A stretch of 64,000 bases of DNA from Ruminococcus flavefaciens AE3010. Its GTDB lineage: Bacteria; Bacillota; Clostridia; Oscillospirales; Ruminococcaceae. Under the pieces are notes generated by a model. It was not told the DNA's origin and ran no database searches. It worked only from the letters and a program-made list of their open reading frames with translations. The translations under genes and the position numbers were made by a program. Where the stretch lies: positions 1,945,001 to 2,009,000 of the forward strand of contig NZ_JAGT01000001.1 in assembly GCF_000526795.1 (NCBI RefSeq), in the 5' to 3' direction. Of the stretch, positions 1 through 8,918 are shown in pieces (within the stretch, counting starts at the first letter, position 1; every line of letters begins with the position of its first letter).

Positions 1-826
1 CGCTGTCAGGCTCAACAAAAGCAACGGGATAATCAAAGAAATTGAAATCAGCGTGATATTCGCCGTCAGGAAGCGCCATTTCTCCCGTATACTGTCTCTG
101 ATAGTAATAATTACCCTCCTTGTCAGTGATAAAGAGGTTGCCGTAGCCAATATTTTCTCTTCCCTGACACCAGTCCATATGGGTGAACTTGACATTCTTT
201 TCCGCATCATCGGCAGCAACTCTTACAACAAGCTCTTTCTCGGCTGTGCCTGCTTCGATATCGAAGATGACTACATGATCCCATATCCCGTATCCGCCGC
301 CGTAGCCCTTAGGAAGATTCTCTACGGTAAGAAAATACTTATAATCCTTATCATCGGGAAGTCCGTAATAATTCACGTCCTCGCCGCCGGTAGAAATAGT
401 GTCGCCGATGTCATACAGATAGTCTCCGTTCATCTCGTTAAGCCAGATGTCAGCATTATCAAGAGGTTCGCCCGACATCATATCCACGACCTTTATGCTG
501 AGCTTTGTGCCCGCAGGCTTGTTCTCAGCCACCAGCTGCTTTCGCAGGTATACCATGTCATAAATGTCGATAACACCGTCAGCCAGAAGATCGGCGTTCC
601 TGATGTTGCCAAGCTCGCTGATGCGTCCCAGCAGATAGCGGTTGAGCTGAACAGCGTCCGAGATACCTACATTGCCGTCGAAGTTTACATCTCCGAAGAG
701 GGTGAGCACCTGAGCATTCTCGACTATATAATCCTCAGCCGAAGCCGATGAGATATTTACAGCCATAGGTGCCGCAGCCATAACAGCTGCCGTAACAAGC
801 GCCCTGATATGATTTTTTATGTCCAT
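1..826 (-). CDS. Secreted dockerin-containing protein, C-terminus beyond window
   Basis: The gene reads leftwards and runs off the window, so only about 275 residues are visible. The ATG at 826 follows AGGAGG at good spacing. A signal peptide (MDIKNHIRALVTAAVMAAA..., ending near SSASA) is followed at once by a type I dockerin at about residues 42-100: two Ca-binding repeats (GDVNFDGNVGISDAVQLN and a second one around DLLADGVIDIYDMVYL). After it comes a domain of unknown type, perhaps a beta-sandwich starting near TKLSIKVVDM. An N-terminal rather than C-terminal dockerin is less usual but known in ruminococci. Dockerins anchor proteins to scaffoldin cohesins on the cell surface, so this is probably a cellulosome component. 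The catalytic or binding role of the rest cannot be named. Confidence 0.8.
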   Translation of the reverse strand, partial: MDIKNHIRALVTAAVMAAAPMAVNISSASAEDYIVENAQVLTLFGDVNFDGNVGISDAVQLNRYLLGRISELGNIRNADLLADGVIDIYDMVYLRKQLVAENKPAGTKLSIKVVDMMSGEPLDNADIWLNEMNGDYLYDIGDTISTGGEDVNYYGLPDDKDYKYFLTVENLPKGYGGGYGIWDHVVIFDIEAGTAEKELVVRVAADDAEKNVKFTHMDWCQGRENIGYGNLFITDKEGNYYYQRQYTGEMALPDGEYHADFNFFDYPVAFVEPDS

Positions 827-1222
827 TGCCTTTTACCTCCTGTCATTTCGTAGGAGCACGCAGAGCTCCCCTTATACTTTCAGTTTATCATAATACACTA
901 TTTTTGTCAACAATTGCGGTAAATAATGTGCTTTAAATACACCTGCTGTTGACAAACTATGGCCGGTCAGTATATTTTTCTTTCAGACGCACAGACCTGC
1001 AAAGAGCTTATACTGAGAAATTATGTACAAACTGCCGAAATTCCATAAAAAAATACGGACAGGCAGCATTTCCTCTTGATTTGACCTTCCATGTCAGCGT
1101 ATAATAATAAAGTCACTGTTTTTATTTGAAATAAAGATTTTTTTCAAAAAAGGTGAGAGATTTCGCGTGTATATACGTCTAATTAATAGATACCTCAAAA
1201 ATCGTCAAAAGGAGAGCTCTTT
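827..1222. other. Divergent intergenic region
   Basis: No gene is seen in this gap between divergent genes. Two rightward promoter candidates are visible: TTGACA (949-954) with 16 bp to TATATT (971-976), and TTGATT (1076-1081) with 18 bp to TATAAT (1100-1105). The second is better placed for the gene at 1223. No clear leftward promoter with good spacing was found. Confidence 0.4.
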
Positions 1223-3535
1223 ATGCTTTTATCTGCTATTATACCTGTCATATGCTTCGGTGCAGCCTTTGCAGCCGACACTTTACTTGAAAAGAAATTC
1301 GGCAGCGATAAAAAATTCGCCGATACTGCGGGAAAATTCCGAAAAAAACTCATAGGTGCAGCCTGTCTGCTCCTGTGTATATTTCTGCTGCTGCATGCGA
1401 TCACCGCGTCAAACATGATAAACGGCGAAAGCGGTCTTTCTGCCGCTGCCATGACTGTTTCGAGCCTGCTCGCTTTCGGAGCGCTTCTTGCAGGCAGATA
1501 TTCAGATGAAAAACTTGGCAAGCTCCTCAACACAGGCGCATTATGTGCTTTGATACTGCTCACAGCCGAGGTGTTCATATTCAACGGCAAAAGCTTCGGC
1601 ACTGTCTACGTAAACGAAGAGTTATTGCCCAGCAATATGGAAATAACAGGCTCCGCAGGCGCAACAGCAGACGAGGAGATAACTGTGGAATGCGGCAATT
1701 CCAAGCTTACGATCAATGATCTCCCCGACGATATAAACGATATCGAAATGGAATTCGACGCCGAAGAACCTATCCCGCCCTTCGACGTTAAGCTCAGCAT
1801 TACCGACGATAATCTCTCGCTGCGTGAATATACCCTCCAGCATAAGCGTATCAGCGGACAGGATACAAAGCTCTCCATGAGCTTCAAGCCCTATAAAACT
1901 CTGAGAAGCCTCAGAATAAATATCGACGGCGTCGGCGGCAAAATGACTATCCGCAATATAAGAGTACTCAGCAAGCCTGCCTACGCTTTCTCGGATATAA
2001 GATTCTTCTCACTGCTGACACTGGTGATGCTCCTTGCCGCCATAAAGATATACCGCTTCTGCGAAGTGACCTACGACAACAGGAAGAATTCCCATATAAT
2101 CGCTGTTGCGGCAATGATGCTGCTCGTCATATTCACAGGCTACTTTTTCAGCGCTCCCGACCAGACTCCGAGAGAATACGCCTCCGATGCCGACTACTTG
2201 GACGATCCCTATGCTTCAACTTTACAGGCATTCCTAAATGGTCAGGTCTATCTTAACGCCAAGGTCGCCCCCGAGCTTGAAAATCTCGACAACGTCTACG
2301 ATGACAGTGAAAGATCCGATAAGGGTGTGGATTTCCTCTGGGATTACGCCTATTACAAAGGACACTATTACTGCTATTTCGGAGCTGCTCCCGTTATTAC
2401 CTTTTATTATCCCTATTACAAGGTAACAGGTTATGTGCCCACCATGGCAATGGCAAATAACTTCTTTATCATAATGGGACTCATGTTCATGTGCCTGACT
2501 GTACTTGCAGCAATAAAGCTGTTAAAGCTGAAACCGAACCTGCTTCTGCTCCTGCTGATAATGCCAACGGCAGCTGCAACTATCGGAATATGGTTCACAG
2601 CCAACTGCATAGACAGGTACACAGTACCGTCGGCAACAGGTCTGTGCTACATAATGCTGTGCCTTTCAGCAGGAATGACCGCCATAACCACCAAGAACAA
2701 AAAGCTGAAGCCCCTGCTGCTGTTCTTCAGCGGCGCTGCTCTGGCACTGTGCGTGGCTTCACGCCCGACCATAGCTCTTTGTGCAGCTATCCTCGTACCG
2801 TATTTCTGGAGGATCCTTTTCGATAAAAAAGAAAAGCTACCGTGGCGCATCGCCCTTGCGGCAAGCTTTTTGATACCGCTTATGACAGGTGCTGTACTTA
2901 TCATGAAGTACAATGCCGCACGTTTTGATTCACCTTTCCAGTTCGGAGCTATATATCAGCTCACAGTCAGCAACGCAGGTGCAAACAAGCTCTCACTCGC
3001 CCGTATCCCCGACGCTGTCATTCACTATTTCATTCATCCGCCGAAGCTGAGGAGCTCATTCCCGTTCATTGAGACAGCTCCCGTATATCTTGAGAATTAC
3101 CCTGCATATACCTATATCTCGTCAGGCTGCGGAGCTCTCATGTTCCCTGTTCTGATGTTCGGAGCATTCATGCTGCCCTATGCTTTCGGAAAGAAGTCAA
3201 AGGAGCTTCCCGACCGCAGCAGACGACAGCTGATATGGATATGCCTTGCGGTTTCATTCATAACAGCATGGCTGGATATGTCACTGGGCGGAATAGTTAC
3301 CCATTATCTCTTCGACTTCACACCTCTGCTGTTCATCGTGGCAATGCTGGGAATCTTCCGCGGCTGCAGCAAGCCCCATGAAAACAAGGGCAGATATATC
3401 CTCGCAGGCGTTTCAATGGCTGCGACCATAGTGTTCACGCTGGCACTCTGTCTGGATATAAACGGCAGCTCCATGATACAGCACTGTCCTGCTGTTCTTG
3501 ACAGAGCTGAAGACCTCATCATATTCTGGCAGTAA
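1223..3535 (+). CDS. Large polytopic membrane protein of unknown function
   Basis: A 770-residue integral membrane protein. The ATG at 1223 follows AAAAGGAGAG. It starts with three hydrophobic segments (about 1-20, 45-65, 75-120), then a soluble beta-rich domain at about 135-250, then roughly nine further membrane segments to the C-terminus. The aromatic stretch YYKGHYYCYFGAAPV near residue 375 and the overall layout resemble large GT-C-like or PMT-like membrane proteins of clostridia, which transfer lipid-linked sugars outside the membrane, but no diagnostic catalytic motif was identified. It stands alone: a promoter lies at 1076-1105 and a strong terminator follows directly. Function is therefore left open; glycosyltransferase-like is an inference from architecture only. 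Confidence 0.75.
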   Translation: MLLSAIIPVICFGAAFAADTLLEKKFGSDKKFADTAGKFRKKLIGAACLLLCIFLLLHAITASNMINGESGLSAAAMTVSSLLAFGALLAGRYSDEKLGKLLNTGALCALILLTAEVFIFNGKSFGTVYVNEELLPSNMEITGSAGATADEEITVECGNSKLTINDLPDDINDIEMEFDAEEPIPPFDVKLSITDDNLSLREYTLQHKRISGQDTKLSMSFKPYKTLRSLRINIDGVGGKMTIRNIRVLSKPAYAFSDIRFFSLLTLVMLLAAIKIYRFCEVTYDNRKNSHIIAVAAMMLLVIFTGYFFSAPDQTPREYASDADYLDDPYASTLQAFLNGQVYLNAKVAPELENLDNVYDDSERSDKGVDFLWDYAYYKGHYYCYFGAAPVITFYYPYYKVTGYVPTMAMANNFFIIMGLMFMCLTVLAAIKLLKLKPNLLLLLLIMPTAAATIGIWFTANCIDRYTVPSATGLCYIMLCLSAGMTAITTKNKKLKPLLLFFSGAALALCVASRPTIALCAAILVPYFWRILFDKKEKLPWRIALAASFLIPLMTGAVLIMKYNAARFDSPFQFGAIYQLTVSNAGANKLSLARIPDAVIHYFIHPPKLRSSFPFIETAPVYLENYPAYTYISSGCGALMFPVLMFGAFMLPYAFGKKSKELPDRSRRQLIWICLAVSFITAWLDMSLGGIVTHYLFDFTPLLFIVAMLGIFRGCSKPHENKGRYILAGVSMAATIVFTLALCLDINGSSMIQHCPAVLDRAEDLIIFWQ

Positions 3536-3550
3536 TAAGCCTAATATAGC

Positions 3551-3586
3551 AAAAAATCCCGAAAGCACTACGCTTTCGGGATTTTT
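3551..3586 (+). terminator. Rho-independent terminator
   Basis: Stem ATCCCGAAAGC / GCTTTCGGGAT with a short loop and T5 on the right and A6 on the left. It ends the gene at 1223 and could also act leftwards. Confidence 0.9.
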
Positions 3587-3599
3587 AGTTTCAAGTGAT

Positions 3600-3742
3600 C
3601 AGTGATCATTAGGGGTGAATACTATCCGCACGTTAAGGGACGTCGAAGCCGCCGTCCCCTACATACAGAATCCAATTCATAGGTGCCGCCAACCTAAAGC
3701 TAATAGCTAACGGCTAAAAGCTCGGGCGGATAATATCCGCCC
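3600..3742. repeat. Intergenic hairpin-cassette repeats
   Basis: Contains a GTGATCAGTGATCATTA word repeat, the GGGACG...CGTCCCCTACA hairpin, a run of TTAGC-type words (reverse strand) and the GGGCGGATAATATCCGCCC palindrome followed by CCTACA. The same modules recur near 33.0, 34.1, 38.1, 40.7, 50.4, 56.4 and 63.7 kb. Confidence 0.8.
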
Positions 3743-4867
3743 CTACAGATTACGGCTGTAATTATCGGTGAAACGGTGAACTCCCTCGTTGTCCTTATAG
3801 GCGATGACAGTGTTCACGTTGACGTTCTCCACGCTGCGGAAGATATTCTTCTCCACCTGCGGATTCACCTTTTTCAGCTCCGCAATGAGGTTCTTTATCT
3901 CCAGACGCTTTGACACGGAACGGCTGTCGGGCGCACAGGTAGTGCAGGTATCGGTGAATTTACAGGCGCACTGTATAAAGTGCAGATCGTTGTAGTCCCG
4001 CCAGTGCTTTATCTCGGCTTCACGCACCAGATACAGGGGCCTTATGAGCTCCATGCCCTCAAAGTTGGTGCTGTGTAGCTTGGGCATCATGGTCTGCACC
4101 TGTCCGCCGTAGAGCATACCCATGAGGATCGTCTCGATGACGTCGTCAAAATGGTGTCCCAGAGCTATTTTGTTGCAGCCCAGCGCCTTTGCGTGGCTGT
4201 AGAGATAGCCGCGGCGCATTCTCGCACATATGTAACAGGGGTTCTTCTCAATATTGTACACAGAATCGAATATATCCGACTCAAAAATATGGACGGGTAT
4301 GGACATTGAACGGGCATTTTCCTCGATAACCCTGCGGTTTTCGGGACTGTACCCCGGGTCCATAACAAGAAATACCACCTCAAATGGGAATTTGTCGTGG
4401 CGTTTCAGCTCCTGAAAAAGCTTCGCCATGAGCATGGAGTCCTTGCCGCCCGATATACAGACAGCTATCCTGTCATTTGGCTGCACCAGCTCATACTCGT
4501 TTATCGCCTTGGTGAACTTGCACCATATGGATTTCTTGAACTTCTTCCGCAGGCTCAGCTCTACCGCTTCCGTGACGTCACGCTGCTCCATTTTCCTGCG
4601 AAGCCAGTCCACATAGCCTCCTGCAAGGTCGTATGCGTCATAGCCCTTATCGCAGAGCCTGTCGGCTATATCTCCGCTGATGATACCGCTCTTGCAGTAT
4701 ATCACTATCTTTTTGTCACAGGGGAGCTCCGCCGTGAGGACCTGCTCCTGCGGCATATTCACAGCTCCGCTGATATGTCCGTACTCAAAGGCGGAGCTGT
4801 CTCTTATATCCACAAGCACAGCGCCTTCAAGGTCTTTTATCTCCTCAGCAGTAATAGTCCTGCTCAT
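3743..4867 (-). CDS. Rhodanese / TtcA-like PP-loop ATPase fusion
   Basis: A 374-residue two-domain protein. Residues 1-95 form a rhodanese domain with the active-site loop CKSG (Cys58), which carries persulfide sulfur. Residues 105-374 form a PP-loop ATPase of the TtcA/TilS superfamily: SGGKDS at 139-144 binds ATP, CYIC at 211-214 plus Cys300/Cys302 resemble the Fe-S cysteines of TtcA, and GHHFDD at 237-242 is the family HxxDD motif. Fusing sulfur carrier and adenylating enzyme suggests a tRNA thiolation enzyme (TtcA acts on cytidine 32), but the exact target is inferred. Its ATG overlaps the stop of the upstream histidine kinase by 4 bp, so the two are translationally coupled, which is a curious partnership. 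Confidence 0.85.
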   Translation of the reverse strand: MSRTITAEEIKDLEGAVLVDIRDSSAFEYGHISGAVNMPQEQVLTAELPCDKKIVIYCKSGIISGDIADRLCDKGYDAYDLAGGYVDWLRRKMEQRDVTEAVELSLRKKFKKSIWCKFTKAINEYELVQPNDRIAVCISGGKDSMLMAKLFQELKRHDKFPFEVVFLVMDPGYSPENRRVIEENARSMSIPVHIFESDIFDSVYNIEKNPCYICARMRRGYLYSHAKALGCNKIALGHHFDDVIETILMGMLYGGQVQTMMPKLHSTNFEGMELIRPLYLVREAEIKHWRDYNDLHFIQCACKFTDTCTTCAPDSRSVSKRLEIKNLIAELKKVNPQVEKNIFRSVENVNVNTVIAYKDNEGVHRFTDNYSRNL

Positions 4868-6567
4868 ATATTATCTCCTTGCTCGTTGTTTTTCTTTTCA
4901 ATGGGCAGCTCCACGGTAAATACCGTTCCCCTGCCCGATTCGCTGTCCACATGGACAGTTCCGTTGTGGTACATAACTCCGTGCTTGACAATGGAAAGTC
5001 CCAGACCCGTACCCTTTATCTTGCGGGAGCGGCTCTTGTCAACACGGTAAAAGCGCTCGAAAATACGCCCTATATGCTGCTTTGGTATGCCTATTCCCGT
5101 ATCGCTGACGGTTATTATAGCGCGCTGAGGAGCGTGAGATATCTTCACTTCAAGCTTTCCGCCGCTGACATTGTACTTTATGCCGTTATCGCAGAGATTG
5201 TACAGCACCTCGCTGAGAATGGTCCTGCTGCCCAGCAGGGACACCCTTTCGCCTGCAAGAGACACTGTAACGCCCTTTTCCTCGGCACTGAGCTTCAGGC
5301 GGTCAAGTATCTCCTCAGCAAGCCCGTAGAGCTCCACATTCTCGCTTTCATGAGGAGCTGTATCCTCGTCCAGCTTGGAAAGGGATATGATATCGTTGAT
5401 AAGGTTTATGAGCCTTTCGGCTTCGCTGCGGATATTGCCGCCGAACTGCGCAACGTCCTCGGGCTGTACCATACCGCCTGCAAGCATATCCGCCGTACCA
5501 TAAATAGTGGTCAGTGGAGTTTTCAGCTCATGGGACACATTTGACGTAAATTCGCGGCGCATGGTCTCAAGCTCCTGTTTTTCGGTAACGTCCATGATGA
5601 ACACCACCAGTCCGCAGACCATATCAATGCTGTTGGCAGGACTGGCGATGACCTCGCGCTGACCGCCCCCTGTACGGAGTATGCACTCGGAGCGCCTGCC
5701 TCCAAGAGCGTTGAGCATACAGCGGCGGAAAACATCGGAATTATTGAGAGCGTATATGCTCTGTCCCATGGTGAAGCTGCCCGTGCCGAGAAGCTTCAGC
5801 GCCGCAGTATTGCAGGCAAGCACCATGAGCTTGGGGTCTGCGATAATAAGTCCCTCGGTCATGCTCTCGGTCATAAGGCTGAACTGCTCGCGCCTGCTCT
5901 GTATCTCGTCCATTTGTCGGCTTACCTTGCTGTTCTGGGTGCGCAGCTTTTCCAGCAGGGGCGCAAGCTCCTTGTAGTTCTTCTGCGCGTCGGGGTGTTC
6001 AAGGTCAATGTCGTTGATGGGCTTGACTATATTGCGTGATACGGCGCTTGCGGAAAGTGCCGAAAACAGCGCAGCTGCCGCAAGTATGAGCAGTATGGGA
6101 TTTATCAGCTTCAGAAGCTGTGCGGCAAAGGAGCTGTGAGCTCCCGAAACTCTTATTACAGAGCCGTCACTGAGCCTTACCGCATGGTTCACAGTCTTTT
6201 TCATTATGGTCTCGGAATAGCGTGAGGAGCTGCCCTCCCCTGTTTGCAAAGCCTGTGATATCTCCTCGCGGTCGGCGTGGTTTTCAAGGGAATCCGCGTC
6301 CTGCGCGGAGTCGAATCGCACCTTTCCGCCGCTGTCTATCCACGTCACGCGGATATCATCGCCGAAGTCCGTATCAAAGAGGTAATCGCTGCCGCCCTTT
6401 TCCACAGCGGAGGCTATGAGCCGCGCTTCACTCCTTGCCTGCTCCGAAGCACTGTCCGCAGTCCTGTCGTTTATGAGTGCCGTAATGAGCAGCATTACCG
6501 CTATGACGGAAATACCGCAGATAGTCACGATACTCAGGAATATTTTCTTAGTCATCGGGCTCATCAC
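4864..6567 (-). CDS. PhoR-like sensor histidine kinase
   Basis: A 567-residue membrane sensor. A first membrane segment at about 8-31 and a second at about 152-175 bracket an extracytoplasmic domain. A PAS-like domain lies at about 225-330. The HisKA motif SNVSHELKTPL places the phospho-acceptor at His346, and the ATPase domain follows with an N-box near LCDNGIKYN and G-boxes DTGIGIP and GTGLGLSI. The order matches PhoR/ResE/WalK-type kinases. It overlaps the response regulator by 20 bp upstream and the TtcA-like gene by 4 bp downstream, so the three form one leftward operon. The signal is unknown; a phosphate-starvation role is only suggested by the family. Confidence 0.9.
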   Translation of the reverse strand: MMSPMTKKIFLSIVTICGISVIAVMLLITALINDRTADSASEQARSEARLIASAVEKGGSDYLFDTDFGDDIRVTWIDSGGKVRFDSAQDADSLENHADREEISQALQTGEGSSSRYSETIMKKTVNHAVRLSDGSVIRVSGAHSSFAAQLLKLINPILLILAAAALFSALSASAVSRNIVKPINDIDLEHPDAQKNYKELAPLLEKLRTQNSKVSRQMDEIQSRREQFSLMTESMTEGLIIADPKLMVLACNTAALKLLGTGSFTMGQSIYALNNSDVFRRCMLNALGGRRSECILRTGGGQREVIASPANSIDMVCGLVVFIMDVTEKQELETMRREFTSNVSHELKTPLTTIYGTADMLAGGMVQPEDVAQFGGNIRSEAERLINLINDIISLSKLDEDTAPHESENVELYGLAEEILDRLKLSAEEKGVTVSLAGERVSLLGSRTILSEVLYNLCDNGIKYNVSGGKLEVKISHAPQRAIITVSDTGIGIPKQHIGRIFERFYRVDKSRSRKIKGTGLGLSIVKHGVMYHNGTVHVDSESGRGTVFTVELPIEKKNNEQGDNI

Positions 6568-7231
6568 CTGCCTTGTAGCCTACGCCGCGGATAGTCTGTA
6601 TAAGCTCTCCGCAGCCTCCCAGCTTTGAGCGGAGAGTCCTGACGTGAACGTCAACTGTACGGCTCTCGCCCGAGAAGTCATAGCCCCATATCTCACGGAG
6701 CAGCCTGTCACGGGAGAATACCTCCCCCCTGTTCTTCACAAGGAAAAGCAGCAGGTCGTACTCTTTAAGAGTCAGAGTTACCTTTTCGCCGTCCGCAAAG
6801 ACCTCATGCTTCGAGGGATAAATGGAAAGCCCCGAAAGCTCCAGTTTTTCCGCCTCTGCCGGAATATCAGAAGTACGGCGCAGAAGCGCCTTTATGCGCG
6901 ACATGAGCTCCATCATGCCGAAGGGCTTTGCAATGTAATCATCAGCGCCGCTGTCCAGCCCCTCGACCTTGTCGAGCTCGGTGTCCTTGGCGGTCAGCAT
7001 TATCACGGGGAGCTTCCGTGTTTCGGGAGCGCTGCGGAGCTTTTTCAGCACGGTCAGTCCGTCCTCCTCGGGAAGCATTCTGTCCAGCAGCAGCAGCTCG
7101 GGAAGCTCCTTTGCCATTGCCTCGCGGAGAGCGCTCGGCGTCTCGAAGCCCTCGGCCTCCATGCCGCTGTTTCTCAGGGCATACAGCACGAAATCGCGGA
7201 TACCCTGCTCATCTTCAAGCATATATATCAT
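6548..7231 (-). CDS. OmpR/PhoB-family response regulator
   Basis: A 227-residue DNA-binding response regulator. The open frame extends further upstream, but the ATG at 7231 has a GAAAGG-type ribosome site and begins at the conserved first strand (MIYMLEDEQG), so it is taken as the start. The receiver domain (1-118) has the acidic pair E6/D7, phospho-Asp50 (LLLLDRMLP) and Lys102 (IAKPFG). The winged-helix domain (130-227) ends with the family signature RTVDVHVRTLRSKLG and IQTIRGVGYK. It is first in the operon with the kinase downstream, and would bind direct repeats in target promoters when phosphorylated. The extra upstream codons come from a repeat element at 7247-7352. Confidence 0.92.
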   Translation of the reverse strand: MIYMLEDEQGIRDFVLYALRNSGMEAEGFETPSALREAMAKELPELLLLDRMLPEEDGLTVLKKLRSAPETRKLPVIMLTAKDTELDKVEGLDSGADDYIAKPFGMMELMSRIKALLRRTSDIPAEAEKLELSGLSIYPSKHEVFADGEKVTLTLKEYDLLLFLVKNRGEVFSRDRLLREIWGYDFSGESRTVDVHVRTLRSKLGGCGELIQTIRGVGYKAGDEPDD

Positions 7232-7246
7232 AAAATGCACCTTTCT

Positions 7247-7352
7247 TAAGTTGAGAGTTGAGAGTTTAGAGTTGACAGTTGCGGTGTCGCCTGCGGCGAC
7301 ATTATCTAAATAGCGTGAGCGAAGCAAACACATTAACTCTCAACTCTTAACT
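7247..7352. repeat. Word-repeat inverted element (GAGTT arms)
   Basis: The left arm repeats GAGTT-type words (TTGAGAGTTGAGAGTTTAGA...), the right arm is its reverse complement (AACTCTCAACTCTTAACTTT), and the core holds GTCGCCTGCGGCGAC and ATTATCTAAAT...ACACATT. The core resembles the element at 52497-52650, although the arms there use GAATT words. It sits just upstream of the two-component operon. Confidence 0.7.
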
Positions 7353-7496
7353 TTATCATTAATCAGTAAAAACGCATTTTTGTTACTCTAATATATTATA
7401 CGTTATAGCGGCGGCAAATTCAACCCCTCTGTTAAAAACAGCCGAAAATCTGAACCTATGCGCCATAAATTTTTTGTGTATTTTTTAAAAGAATAG

Positions 7497-7525
7497 TTGA
7501 AATTTCCCACTGTTTGTGTTATACT
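7497..7525 (+). promoter_or_regulatory. Sigma-A promoter for the 7606 operon
   Basis: TTGAAA (7497-7502), 17-bp spacer, TATACT (7520-7525). It is placed to drive the rightward genes from 7606, probably through proBA. Confidence 0.7.
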
Positions 7526-7605
7526 GTAATGTGCAGACTTATGCAACTTTTAATATATCCGTCCCCTGCGCAGTGCGCCTTTTCGGACGGAAGATCGGAG
7601 TAATT

Positions 7606-7950
7606 ATGAACCTTTTGAATATGATTTCCACTATAGCACAGATCTCCGATGCGGAGCATCCTTCCATATTCCCATTCGGCTTTACAATGCACCTTTCACT
7701 GGTTATCATCTCGATAATTTTCTTTGCTTACAGATTTGCTGTACAGAAGAAGCCCTTTCAGCTTATTTTCGCTATCGCTCCTCCTATATCCCTGCTGCTG
7801 TGGGTATCCGAGAACAAAACTCTTTTCTACACAGTTGGACTGATCGAGTTCATACTCATTTTGGCAGCACTTATCTCCACCTTTGTGTGCAAGCCGAAAA
7901 AGACTGAGGAAGCCGCTGCTTCCGACAGCAAGAAAAGCGAGGAGAAATAA
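7606..7950 (+). CDS. Small membrane protein, unknown
   Basis: A 114-residue protein beginning MNLLNMISTIAQ; the ATG at 7606 follows GGAG, whereas the longer open frame back to 7516 would overlap the promoter. Three hydrophobic segments lie at about 24-43, 50-66 and 72-92, followed by a short charged tail (KKTEEAAASDSKKSEEK). It is the first gene of a rightward run and its stop is 3 bp before the GTG of the dehydrogenase, so co-transcription is likely. I do not recognise the family. Confidence 0.7.
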   Translation: MNLLNMISTIAQISDAEHPSIFPFGFTMHLSLVIISIIFFAYRFAVQKKPFQLIFAIAPPISLLLWVSENKTLFYTVGLIEFILILAALISTFVCKPKKTEEAAASDSKKSEEK

Positions 7951-7953
7951 GCC

Positions 7954-8904
7954 GTGAAAATAGCTGCTCTCGACTGGTACACCGTAAACATAAGCGGCGA
8001 TATCCCCACTGCTCAGCTTGAAGAGCTGGGAGACGTGAAGATAATCCCCCTCACCAAGCCCGAGGAGACTGCCGCTAATATCGGCGACGCAGACATAGTG
8101 CTCTGCAACAAGGTGCTCATCACCAAGGAGGTAATGGACGCCTGCCCCAATATAAAATATATCGGTCTTTTTGCTACGGGCTACAATAACGTGGACGTAG
8201 AATACGCCGCTAAGAAAGGCATAACTGTATGCAATGCGGGACAGTACTCCACCAACGCCGTGGCTCAGCAGACCTTCGCTTACATACTCGACCGCTTCAG
8301 CCGCGTAAGAGACTACGATAACGCCGTAAAAAACGGCGAATGGGAGCGCTCTCCTGCATTCTCTTACTTCCCCGTTCCCACTTCGGAGCTTGCAGGCAAG
8401 ACTCTCGCTATCGTGGGCTACGGCTCTATCGGACGCAAGGTGGCTGAAATAGGCGCCGCTTTCGGCATGAACATCGTCATAAGCACAAGAACTCAGCCAA
8501 AGGACTGCCCTTATGAGGTCACAGACCTGTTCACAGCGGCAGAAAAGGCTGACGTGCTCACATTCCACTGTCCTCTTACGGACAAGACCGCAGGCATCAT
8601 CAACAGCGAGCTCCTCTCACACATGAAGCCTACCGCTATGCTGGTGAATACCTCACGCGGCGGAGTTGTCAGCGAAGCAGACCTTGCACAGGCACTTAAC
8701 GACGGAAAGATAGCCGCTGCGTACCTTGACGTACTGGTAAAGGAGCCAATGTCTCCCGACACGCCGTTAAAGGGCGCTAAAAACTGCGTTATCACTCCAC
8801 ATACCGCATGGGCTCCTCTCGAAACGAGACAGCGCCTCGTGGATATCGTCTGCGATAACATCAGGGCATGGCAGAGCGGCACTCCCCGAAACAAAGTCAA
8901 CTGA
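7954..8904 (+). CDS. D-isomer-specific 2-hydroxyacid dehydrogenase
   Basis: A 316-residue NAD(P)-dependent oxidoreductase starting with GTG at 7954 (AGGAG inside the previous gene's end). The nucleotide-binding motif GYGSIG lies near residue 150, the substrate arginine is in LVNTSRGGVV near 232, and the catalytic histidine in ITPHTAWAP near 282. This set is typical of glycerate dehydrogenase/hydroxypyruvate reductase-type enzymes, which reduce a 2-keto acid to the D-2-hydroxy acid. The substrate is not set by the sequence; glycerate or a similar small acid is the best guess. It is distinct from the serA at 40995, which has a C-terminal ACT domain. It ends 14 bp before proB. Confidence 0.88.
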   Translation: MKIAALDWYTVNISGDIPTAQLEELGDVKIIPLTKPEETAANIGDADIVLCNKVLITKEVMDACPNIKYIGLFATGYNNVDVEYAAKKGITVCNAGQYSTNAVAQQTFAYILDRFSRVRDYDNAVKNGEWERSPAFSYFPVPTSELAGKTLAIVGYGSIGRKVAEIGAAFGMNIVISTRTQPKDCPYEVTDLFTAAEKADVLTFHCPLTDKTAGIINSELLSHMKPTAMLVNTSRGGVVSEADLAQALNDGKIAAAYLDVLVKEPMSPDTPLKGAKNCVITPHTAWAPLETRQRLVDIVCDNIRAWQSGTPRNKVN

Positions 8905-8918
8905 AAGAAGTCAGAACT

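Noticed and set aside
53..751. 232-codon plus-strand open frame at the left edge
   Set aside because: It is the antisense of the dockerin gene, which has a signal peptide, clear Ca-binding loops and a good ribosome site.
7232..7333. N-terminal extension of the response regulator
   Set aside because: The extra 34 residues come from the word-repeat element and precede the first conserved receiver strand; the ATG at 7231 has a ribosome site.
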